Source of the DNA: Candolleomyces eurysporus
Taxonomy: Eukaryota > Basidiomycota > Agaricomycetes > Agaricales > Psathyrellaceae
Assembly: GCA_027579435.1 (NCBI GenBank)
Contig: JANBPK010001643.1
Span: forward strand, 1 to 19,319
Direction: 5' to 3'
Length of the DNA: 19,319 bases
Of this stretch, positions 11,361-19,319 are shown one piece after another (the first letter of the stretch is position 1; every line of letters starts with the position of its first letter). The position numbers and the translations under genes were made by a program. Under the pieces are notes generated by a model, which was not told the origin of the DNA, ran no database searches, and saw nothing but the letters and a program-made list of their open reading frames with translations.

Positions 11361-11412
11361 CGATGTGGAAATAGGTGGCCACCTCGTCGGATTTGTGAAC
11401 AGCGATGGTGGC
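11361..11412 (-). pseudogene. Remnant of the SEC63 5' end
   Basis: On the minus strand this segment aligns with the first codons of SEC63: the leader GCCACCAT is kept, then GCTG..CA.AAT..GACGAG, a 9-nt gap, and GTGGCCACCTATTTCC against ATGGCCACCTACTTCC in the real gene. The start codon is changed (ATG to ATC) and only about 15-17 codons remain. Weaker similarity may run back to about 11290, including a TTACCAG word like the SEC63 exon 1 splice site. It is a duplication scar, not a working gene. Confidence 0.8.
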
Positions 11413-11665
11413 TAAAGGTTTTCTGGAGTTCTCCTCACCTGTTAGTATATCACCTCCACAAGTCTCGAAATGAGCTCCGGTTGAAGGAGTGGACGAAGGT
11501 GAGGTGTATACTAATGGACGACGTGTTCAACGTGCCCAAGCTGAGCTAGCAAAATGACGTCAATACTCATGTCGGCTACTCATTGGCTACATATTTATTT
11601 CAAGGGTCGTCGCCAAACATTGTCCTGAACCCTAGTTCGAACCGCATGCTTACGCTCGCTCAAGC
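11413..11665 (+). promoter_or_regulatory. A2 promoter, copy of the SEC63/A1 intergenic DNA, with TGACGTCA
   Basis: The segment repeats the SEC63-A1 intergenic sequence: TTTTCTGGAG, GCTCCGGTTGAAGGAGTGGA, CCCAAGCTGAGCT, TGACGTCA (11555-11562), TGTCGGCTACTCAT and TATTTATTTCAAGGGTCGTC occur in the same order in both. With the SEC63 start lost on the other side, this copy should serve only A2. Motif conservation between diverged copies hints at function but may also reflect shared descent. Confidence 0.6.
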
Positions 11666-13400
11666 ATGGCGAAACCAACCCCGTCATCCAAGGATGCTCT
11701 TGTCCTGAACCACGATGTACTGGTCCAGATATTCAGCATCTTTCTTCCATCTAACCCGTCTTTGACCACGGTAAAATGGAGAGGGCAACTACTCAATCTA
11801 GCTTTAGTTTGCAAATCATTTCTAGAGCCAGCCATGGACTGCTTGTGGTCCCATATCGAGTCTTTGCAGCCTTTATTCAAGCTTCATCCAGCTTATTGCA
11901 TTGTCACGGACTTATGTGTGAGTAGTCACAATCTCATCTTACGTTCATCTGAACACACCTAACACTTACCGTCTCGTAATCTGTAGTGTTTTCGCGGCGA
12001 AATGAACAGTCCGGATTCCTTGAAGTACCATCAATACGCTCGAAGAGTACGGACTGTTCATTTCAAGGATGCCAACGACCACAACCATTATCGCATCGGA
12101 GACGCTGGCTACGCATGGCTAGGCCATCAGCTTCGAGGCGATCCTCTTCTTCCCGGTCTACGCAACATCCATTTTCGAGATTGCGCCGCAGACTNCCCCC
12201 CACCTGGGTTTATTGCCTTTGATGCTCTCTCCCACCATTGAGAGGGTCAATCTCGGCAATACATTCCTGAATGCACCTTTGTTCCACTCATACGCTCTTC
12301 CACTCATATGCGATGGCGCACCTGCCCTTAATAACCTCGTGTTACACGACGAGAGTACCTCGACGGGAGTGATCCATAACTATTGGGATACATTGATCGA
12401 GGTAGCAGGCCGTCTTCAAAAATTGGACGTTCGGTTCCCTCAAACAGCTAGCCTCGACACCCTCACGTTGCAACGACTCTGCATCCAGCTTCAGAATCTC
12501 ACCTCACTCGCCTTAGACGTTCACACCGATTCTCACCAGCCATCATTCCCAACCCAGAACGCACCAGTTCTCCCTGCACTACAAACTCTACACCTCATTA
12601 ATCGTTCGGCAGCCCAACTCTGTCCATGCTACCCTTCCTTCCTACTCGAGAAAGCAACCTCGATAACCTTCTCTTTGGTGAACAGTGTCCAAAGCGGCAG
12701 CGATTTCACAGAAGCTCTGGACACTCTATCCACCACGAAATCCCTTCGAACCGTCGAAATCAACGGCTATAACCAGTATTTACCCGCTGCGTCTATCACC
12801 CCGTTCTTACACCGTTTACAGCTCGAAGAATTCCACGTCAATACCCGGGCTCTGAAGCACACAGTCGGAGAGGAACCTGGCTTTCAAATTTTGCAGAGCC
12901 TAGCTCAGGCAGTTGTTGCGAGCGATTCTACCGAGCACTATCTCAAACGCCTTACGCTCCCTATTTGGCGAGAAACGGTCGATTCGAACGGACACCCCTG
13001 CGAAGCTGAACCAAGCTGCTATCCTCAATTGAGCCGTTTACTCCACGTAGCTCAACATATCAAAGGGCTCGAACACCTGTCCATTTCAATTGACTCTAGC
13101 ACCCCAGGCCCCAACAATGAAAATGTTACGTCGATGATTCAGAACTGGAAGGAACCCGACACTCCCAGTAGCCTTCGCTACCTGGAAATCGCTGAAATGC
13201 GGAAATCAGAGAAGAGTTTCGCGCCCAATGAATACCGGGATATCGCTCGTCTGTTGGATATGATCTTCCCGAATTTGATATCGGTCGCGATGATCAAGGA
13301 CGAACGGCTGTCGAATCAGTGGGATGAACATTGGCAGTTGATTGAAGAATATCGACGGATGCGGAGGACTATTAGGCTGGACCGAGGGTCTAGCTGGTAA
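11666..13400 (+). CDS. F-box protein, subtype A, copy 2 (A2)
   Basis: Paralogue of A1, same inferred SCF-adaptor role. Exons 11666-11917 and 11987-13400 (69-nt phase-0 intron, GTGAGT...CTGTAG). As written, the frame breaks at 12195, where an 'n' precedes a run of six C. Without that base the frame continues exactly as in A1, B1 and B2 (…LGLLPLMLSPTIERV), giving 554 residues. The break is almost certainly a base-calling artefact. The F-box is at about residues 12-62 (HDVLVQIFSIFLP, LLNLALVCKSFLEPAMDCLW). The C-x-C-Y motif is LCPCY (TGT at 12621). The end is TIRLDRGSSW, as against TIRLDRGYCW in A1. An automatic annotation would probably split this gene in two. Confidence 0.86.
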
Positions 13401-13942
13401 TGGAGCGGTTAGTTTATTGGTCGTCGGAGGACTGAGGGAACAAAGATGTATATGTAAATACGATCCCAGTAAGCTTAGATTGTCTGATGGCGGACAGTTG
13501 CNGGGGGTGTAAGGGCTGGACAAGTAGGACGCGAAAGCTAAAGAAGTTTCATTCTTCTCGTTGACGAGGAAGGGGGCCCGACTCGGACCGCCGGACGTGG
13601 CCCATCTTATCATGTGGAGAATCCACGCGCAGACGTCGACAACTTTCTCTGGCCTCGTGTCGTCCATCTGAAGCAACGTGTTCAGCCAAATTCAGCCTGC
13701 TATGTGATTATTCCTGTCGCTTCTATTCCGCAGTATTCCGCAGTAGAACCCATGACATGCCAGATGACCTCTTGAGAACCCCGACGGTATCCTCATACAG
13801 CAATTAGACGCCCAAAGTAAATGGTTAAATGCCAGCATCCCTCGGCTTGGGATCCCCCAGCTTCCCAAGGTCTCAGATCCTACTCTGTCGAGTCGGCTCT
13901 ACGCCCGTTGGGCTCCCCAAGACAGCTTGAATCAATTCTGCC
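13401..13942. other. Intergenic region A2-B2
   Basis: 542 bp with the A2 3' end and the B2 promoter and leader; an ambiguous base at 13502 sits beside a G run. From about 13673 it aligns with the B1 leader. A 10-bp unit, TATTCCGCAG, is present twice in tandem at 13724-13743 but its counterpart is single upstream of B1, a small slippage duplication. A minus-strand open frame over 13206-13676 mostly overlies A2 and is taken as a shadow. Confidence 0.6.
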
Positions 13943-15699
13943 ATGGAATCCAACCCCTTGCTGACCGTGGATCCGGAATCCCCATCCTCCCATACCGATC
14001 TCCCCGCATCGCCCAAGGATCTTCTTTTCGCCAGCTTCGACGTCCTTGTCCTCATCTTCAAGCTCTTCGTACCAACGGTCGCCGCAGCTGACGCTCCAGA
14101 GAACCAGCTAGCGAGGGTTGGACGGAAGCAGCTGCTCAATATAGCATTGACGTGCAAGTCCTTTGTCGATCCCGCTTTAGAATGCCTATGGTCGCACCTG
14201 GAGTCGTTGGATCCATTGTTCGAGCTTCATCCAGGGCTTGAGAACGTCAACGGCTCATATGTACGAGACTCTCCATCTATCTCCCATAGCCTATGTGTCT
14301 CATTCTTCCATGCCACTAGTTCTTTCGAGGGGATATCGAAGCTCAAAGCTCGTCCAGATATCATGAATATACTGGCAAGGTTCGAACGGTCTGCTTTCGG
14401 GACGGAGCCTCCACTTCCAGCAGTTACCGGATTGCGTTTGCCGGGTATACATGGCTCGGTCAGCAGCTTCAAGGTGCCCCTCTTCTTCCTGGACTTCGAA
14501 GCATCCATTTTGCGGAATGTCCCGCCGACTCGCTTCATCTAGGACTGTTGCCCTTGATGCTCTCGCCTTCGGTTGAGAGGGTTGAGTTTGGCAACTTATT
14601 CCTATCCACCCCCGCCTTCCACACTTACGCTCTCTCTCTGGTGCGCGATGGGTTGCCGTCGCTTACAGAGCTCGTTCTTTGCGACGCCGGGAGCTCCAGT
14701 CGAATCAGCCACGTATGGGCAACCTTGGCTGGTATGTCGACGCGGCTCCAGTCGCTAACCTTGCGCTTTCCCAACGCTTTCGTGCTCGAGACAACGACTC
14801 TTCGAAAGTTGGCGCAGCAGCTACAAAACCTCACCTCCCTCACCCTTGATGTCCATACTGAATCTCATCGGCAATCGAAGGATACACAAGACCAGGTCCT
14901 CCCATCATTGCACACTCTCCATCTCGTCAATCGGTCGGAGACCAAGCTATGCGATTGTTACCCTTCTTTCCTGCTCGAGAAAGCGACCTCTGTCACATTC
15001 TCTTTAACCGGGAGCGTTGCAAACAACGACGCGTTTTCCGAGTCGCTCGATACCCTTTCGACCTTGGAATTGCTCAAGAAGGTTGAGATCGAAGGTAATC
15101 CCGACCAATATGTTACCGTATCGTCAGTCGTCCCATTCTTGCAGCGCCTCCAACTTGAGGAGCTTCGCCTTCAAAATATGTGGGGTTTCAGGCAGGAGCA
15201 GGGCGAGCAGTCGGCACATCATATAGTGCAGGGTTTGGTCGATGAGATTTCAAGTCATAGTCGACTCCGTTGCCTCTCTCTTCCGATTTGGCGGAGTCGC
15301 TCTTATTATTATGAAGGACCCAAGTACCATCCAGCAAGCTGCTTACTTTACGCAGCTCAACACGCGAAAGGGCTTCAACGCATGTCGCTATCAATCGACT
15401 CTACTGCTCAAGGACCCAATGGCGAAACTGCTACCTCAATGGTCCAGAACTGGAACAACCCTGGCAGCTCAAGCGAACTTCGTTACCTAGAAATCGCTGA
15501 AATGCGGGATTCGAACTTCACACCGAACGAGTATCGCAACATTGCACGCCTTCTCGACCTCATCTTTCCAAATCTGATCTCTGTCACAATGATCAAGCAC
15601 CCACAATTATCGTCCCAGTGGGAGGAGCATTGGCAATTGATCGAGGAGTATCGACAGATGCAGAAATCGCTTAGGCTTTATCAAGGGAGTCGCAAGTAG
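13943..15699 (+). CDS. F-box protein, subtype B, copy 2 (B2)
   Basis: Paralogue of B1. Exons 13943-14260 and 14320-15699, with a 59-nt phase-0 intron (GTACGA...CACTAG), give 565 residues, the same length as B1. The 3' splice site at 14319 gives FFRGDIEAQ, aligned with CFRGEMHSP in A1; later AG sites at 14329 and 14341 would break the frame. Order: N-terminus MESNPLLTVDPESPSS, B-type TDLPASPKD, F-box at about residues 30-85 (FDVLVLIFKLFVPT, LLNIALTCKSFVDPALECLW), LRR-like region, C-x-C-Y motif LCDCY (TGC at 14950), and the conserved C-terminal block with RYLEIAEM and ARLLDLIFPNLISVT. No stop or frameshift is seen. The target is unknown. Confidence 0.87.
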
Positions 15700-17185
15700 T
15701 TTAGCGATAGATTCAAGTAAGCAGCCGCATAAATCGAAATTCTTCTGTTATAATGGCTCAAAGCTACCCGATCCAAGTACGTCTTTCTGGACGTCTGGAA
15801 GTGGCTGCCAATTCAAATATTCACCATGGAGGCGTTGTCCGCGACGCGGCGCGCGGACGTGATGTCGAGGTAGTGAAATGCTTTCTTTGATTTGTAGTGC
15901 AGTGGGCACGGATACCAGAATCAGGCATCGCGCCGCTAATATATGAAGACCGAGAAACACACCAACAAGTCAACCCCAGTAATCTCGTTTTGTGCTACAG
16001 CCTTGAGCTAATGAGACTGCAGCGCCTCAGAACTCCCCTATTAATAGGGCAACAATCACACTATCTGGAGATCATGAGATAGCTCAAGCAAGGAAACATA
16101 CCGCTGCATTGCTGGACTCGAGGGACTGGTCTAGAGAAGGACCAGGACTAGATAGCGAAGTTGGTGGCTCGCTGACAACAGCGACGGCACATTAAGAACC
16201 GCGTCTCCACCCAATTGGAAAATCCGGCGGACCAAGGGGTACAGTGAGGCAGCTGAGCCTCTCCCTCCCATTACCATTGCTTCCTTGTAATGAAATAGAT
16301 GTTGCTCTCGGAAGCTGTACTCTGTCGCTAAACCAGGCTCTGGAAACCGGATCATAACTGGTGACCGGCTGGACACCTCCAACCGATCGTGATGACGAAT
16401 TGGTGCTGTCGTCGGCTTGCAATGAGCCTCGTATATGGGCGGCAAAAAAGCTTGCCATACTTGTATCCTTGAGCTTGACTTTTGTCTCCTCCTGATCACA
16501 AAGGTCCATAGTCGTATGGTCGTCCATTTGGGATAGCAGTTGGTGGATTTAGCATCAGCTCGTAAAGGAGCGCTCTAACGTCTAGGGACCTCACATCATC
16601 AGACAGCGTGCCGAAGATGCTGCCACCGTTCGTTGAGTCCTTGTGGATAGCACATAGTCGATTCTTCAGAAACTCTCGTTGGAACATTTTGTTGTAAGAT
16701 CGAGAGACAACAGTTGAAGCAGGAAGTTTAGACTATAAAGTGTGTGAGTCGGTCTCGGAAGCTAAAGTTTGCCGACTTTAAGCGTCTCACGCCAAAAGCC
16801 GACCCTTTCCACGTGGCATATAGGCGCCCCCTAATTTTCCTCTGCCAAACGTTATGTTGAGCAAGAATCTCTGATACTTCTATCGAGTACGTCTGAAACT
16901 GTCATATCCCTTTGGAGAAGAGGACGCCCCCAACTATTCCCCTCAAAGGAGGCAGAAAGCTGCTGATTGTGTCTGCGGGGAGGCATATACTAAACAAATA
17001 AAATAACGGCTCCAAACAAGCACTGCGTTGATTGGAAAATGCAAATATATTGCCGTTCCGCCTCCGCTGGGAACGAAAGCTTTCCCTGGAATTCTTAGCG
17101 TTTACCACATACCCATGCACCTACGTGTGCACGTTCCCTTACCACCCAGCTAGGAGCTAACGTTGAAGGAGGAGGAGTGTCGTCG
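15700..17185. other. Long region with little recognisable content
   Basis: About 1.5 kb. The first 150 bp is the B2 3' flank, similar to that of B1. After about 15860 the duplication ends. There is a 14-bp perfect palindrome CCCTATTAATAGGG at 16036-16049 and a weak minus-strand ORF at 16496-16687. Two further overlapping minus-strand frames lie between 16131 and 16527. I recognise no domain in any of them. The last few hundred bases should include the promoter of the DUF6533-like gene. I see no transposon ends. Confidence 0.5.
16496..16687 (-). CDS. Possible small hypothetical protein, 63 residues
   Basis: An ATG-started frame reading MFQREFLKNRLCAIHKD and ending GRPYDYGPL before TGA. It shows no signal peptide, membrane segment or domain that I recognise. 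It could be the first exon of a longer minus-strand gene continuing into the open frames at 16131-16527, since several frames are open there, but I could not choose convincing splice sites. It may equally be chance. Confidence 0.2.
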   Translation of the reverse strand: MFQREFLKNRLCAIHKDSTNGGSIFGTLSDDVRSLDVRALLYELMLNPPTAIPNGRPYDYGPL

Positions 17186-19008
17186 ATGTCGCAGGCTGAT
17201 GAGGGTGTCGTGTCGATTGGATTTGCGCCGTCGCTCGTCAAGGTGAGAGAATGACATTGCCATCCAATCCTAGCGGTGCGTACTGACGCCCAGTAGTATA
17301 TGTCTGGTATGCGACGTCTTTGCGATGTTTGACTCCGCGAACTGTGATCTAACATTTCCTTCAATCTCCCAGTTGTTAGTTTAACTTTGCTGGTAAGCCC
17401 ACTGGACCCACCTCATCGTGTATCATTAACGTGCATGGCATAACTTTCAATAGGTCTGTGACTACCTTTACACTTTGGAGCTGGAGGTTGGACTTAACCT
17501 AGACATATTTCCGGAGACAATCTCACTGAGAATTGGCCCATGTCAGGTCTCCCTTGTCTGGCCAAGAAAATGGAACATAGCCAAGGTCGTTTTCCTCTTT
17601 GCACGTTACTTTCCTTTCATCGTTGTACCGATTATGTTCGTTTGTGCGTTCATCCTCTATATTTTCCCTCGAAGATCCGACTTAATTCTCCATCTTATTA
17701 AAAATTTCTAGTTAATTTTAACACGAGCAAATCCTTCGAGGTTCGCTTCTTCGCGCCGACTTTTTGTTGCTGCTCACGGACTAGATATATCAAGTTCTTT
17801 ACTCAAGTTTGTCGACGACTCGATCAGGCCAACATTTGTGCGTCCACGGAACCTACTGTCCCAACTGTTCTCCACCTTGGAAGAAACTCGCATACTGACT
17901 TAAGATCTACAGGGTTAATAGCCATCGGGATTATGTCGACGGAGGCGATTCTCGTTATTCGAACGCGCGGAATAGCGGGTGGAACCCGAAAGTTCCTGAT
18001 ATACTTGATCGCTCAATACGCGGGATGCCCGTTTCTCAACCCTGTTCAGGATGAAAGATTAATACAAGTTCTACGCCGTACTCTAGCTTCTATGCTTCGC
18101 TGGGTTTGTCATTATCGGTATTTTCACCCAATCTTGGACGTGTGAGTTCGCGTTTAGAGACCCCATTGTCAGTCTCTGCTACCTCTGTTTCTTCCACCCA
18201 TCATAAATGGTCCGCCACCAATATGGAGCCACGGTTGCCAACTCGCTCAGGCTCCCCCACAAGGTCGTCTACTATTCCTTGTAATCATTGTGCGACTCAT
18301 TCATGAGATCGGTGTGTGATTCGGGCCATGAGTTCCTTCAAAATTTGGTACTGATTCGAAAACTCAAGTCGTTATGGCTATCATGCTTTATGTCGGGTGG
18401 TCAAAATATCGCGACCAGCAACGCACCCTCTTAATCAGGATTTTGTATCGCGATGGGACCCTTTATTTTATTTGTACTTCCAGTAAGTATTGCCTTTGAT
18501 TCCTGACATTCACGACAGGTCGCTGATGGGCGTGATGTTATATCGTTTTGGCATCCAGTGGTTTCGTCAATGGCTATCGTTAATATCTTAGCAAACTCTG
18601 TAAGACTGACCTTTGATCACCTTTCATTGGAGCTCTTCTAACATCGCCAAATCTCTAGCCAGAAAATTCCGGCCTTTTTGCAGTGTAAGTGTAACCTCGT
18701 CATTAACTGTCTGCATCCATTTCTAGGCTCGTGTATCAGTTTCCCACCGAGCTCTTTCTTATTGTAATTACCACAGCTTCCAACTTGTCATGGACAGCTT
18801 GCTCTCAACGCGAATCATCCTCCAGGCTCGGAAGGCTGCCTCAAGTACTGAAGAACAGCCCATTGGAGTTCCGCTATCGAATCTCAATTTCTCGACGACA
18901 GAAGGGACAGAACTAACCAAGATGACAACGACGACGACAGAAGAGGGAGGAGAAAGCCGGTATCGGTCTGTTGTGGCGATCGCACCAAAGCAAAACGAGA
19001 ATGTATGA
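17186..19008 (+). CDS. DUF6533-like multi-pass membrane protein, many small exons
   Basis: Matches the basidiomycete DUF6533 integral-membrane family by eye; function unknown, likely plasma or inner membranes. Supported exons: 17186-17242, 17297-17306 (10 nt), 17373-17392 (20 nt), 17454-17486 (33 nt), 17547-17639, then after a poorly resolved middle 17913-about 18030, about 18087-18141, 18251-18311, 18369-18482, 18559-18599, 18659-18684 (26 nt) and 18777-19008. The first five join to give VVSLTLLVCDYLYTLELE, then VSLVWPRKW and FARYFPFI, the family's N-terminal signature. Later parts show IMSTEAILVIRTR, the family motif LLIRILYRDGTLYFI, and FQLVMDSLLSTRIILQARK near the end, with a polar Thr-rich tail. 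Splicing between 17640 and 17912, at 18030-18086 and at 18142-18250 is not settled, and an exon is probably missing there. The gene may be intact, or mildly degraded in the middle. Confidence 0.75.
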
Positions 19009-19059
19009 TTATGATTTTTTAGAGCGCGAATTTTAAATTTTGTGTCACTTTATACCATA

Positions 19060-19303
19060 CTGTAGCGGACTGTATGGAAGGAACGTCACGGTGTCACGAC
19101 CCCCCTTTCTGTTCCTTATTTTTGCCTTGTCACGGTTGAAATCTGGGGCGGAGGCCCTCAAAGGGGCAATTTTGGCGCCCCGCCTGCGGCGGGACTGCCA
19201 GAAAAGGCAAGTGTCACGCCGTTCGGGGGGCAAGTTCCTTGTTTCTGGTCTGAGAAAAAATGTCACGGTCCCAAATTGGTTCCTTCCATACAGTCCGCTA
19301 CAG
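19060..19303. mobile_element. MITE with 25-bp perfect terminal inverted repeats
   Basis: A 244-bp element whose first 25 bases (19060-19084, starting CTGTAGCGGACTG) are the exact reverse complement of its last 25 (19279-19303, ending CAGTCCGCTACAG). TA lies directly outside each end (19058-19059 and 19304-19305), as for Tc1/mariner-type insertions. It has no coding capacity, so it would need a transposase in trans. Inside are five GTCACG words (19085, 19093, 19130, 19213, 19262) near the ends and a GC-rich hairpin CCCGCC-TGC-GGCGGG at 19179-19193. It lies about 50 bp after the stop of the DUF6533-like gene, so probably in its 3' untranslated region. The superfamily call rests only on the TA and is tentative. 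Confidence 0.88.
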
Positions 19304-19319
19304 TATACTCAGATCCTAA

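Larger units (their letters stand above)
11130..11665. other. Intergenic region B1-A2, holding the duplication junction
   Basis: 536 bp. The first part (to about 11280) matches the 3' flank of B2, for example the word AATGGCT and then CTGCCAATTCAAA. From about 11290, and clearly from 11361, it matches the 5' end of SEC63 and the SEC63-A1 intergenic DNA. The unit junction therefore lies near 11280-11290. The right part should be the A2 promoter. Confidence 0.7.
11286..15860. repeat. Duplication unit 2 (SEC63 scrap, A2, B2)
   Basis: Second copy of the A-B unit, directly abutting the first. Its left end holds a decayed copy of the SEC63 5' end and its right end fades about 160 bp after the B2 stop, near 15845-15860. 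Coding parts remain clearly alignable while intergenic parts have diverged with many small indels, so the duplication is not brand new. Confidence 0.83.

Noticed and set aside
11630..11645. GTTCGAACCG word resembling a tRNA T-arm
   Set aside because: No acceptor stem, D-arm or anticodon arm can be folded around it.
13206..13676. 156-codon minus-strand ORF over the A2 3' end
   Set aside because: It mostly overlies well-supported A2 coding sequence, contains an ambiguous base and has no recognisable domain.

Overview
The window looks like nuclear DNA of a filamentous basidiomycete, most likely an Agaricomycete. The evidence is dense short introns (about 50-75 nt, GT...AG), a NACHT-WD40 NOD-like receptor, basidiomycete-type F-box proteins and a DUF6533-type membrane protein. 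There is no sign of operons, tRNA, rRNA or CRISPR. Three ambiguous bases (3399, 12195, 13502) mark weak spots in the assembly. All splice sites below were chosen by eye, from GT/AG sites, reading frame and agreement with paralogues or known family sequence.

Layout. (1) 2-3762, plus strand: the 3' part of a STAND/NLR gene. It has a helical N-terminal region, a NACHT NTPase and a very short WD40 end made of three near-identical 126-bp repeats. (2) 4354-6856, minus strand: SEC63, the J-domain subunit of the ER post-translational translocon, complete with ten exons. It is the one clear housekeeping gene here. (3) 7103-15699, plus strand: four related F-box genes, each with one phase-0 intron at the same place. 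They alternate between two subtypes, A1-B1-A2-B2, and the pattern repeats with a period of about 4.56 kb. This is a direct tandem duplication of an A-B pair. The second unit also carried a scrap of the 5' end of SEC63, which survives as a decayed fragment upstream of A2, together with the promoter DNA containing a TGACGTCA site. (4) 15700-17185: mostly unexplained, with one weak 63-codon minus-strand ORF. (5) 17186-19008, plus strand: a DUF6533-like multi-pass membrane protein gene split into many very small exons. (6) 19060-19303: a short non-autonomous DNA transposon (MITE) with 25-bp perfect inverted ends flanked by TA.

The genes do not form a pathway. The region reads as one conserved gene (SEC63) surrounded by lineage-variable families (NLR, F-box, DUF6533) with recent duplication and a small transposon. 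I found no clearly new multi-gene system. The best-supported novelties are the A-B-A-B duplication with its SEC63 scar and shared promoter, the microexon-rich DUF6533 gene and the MITE.
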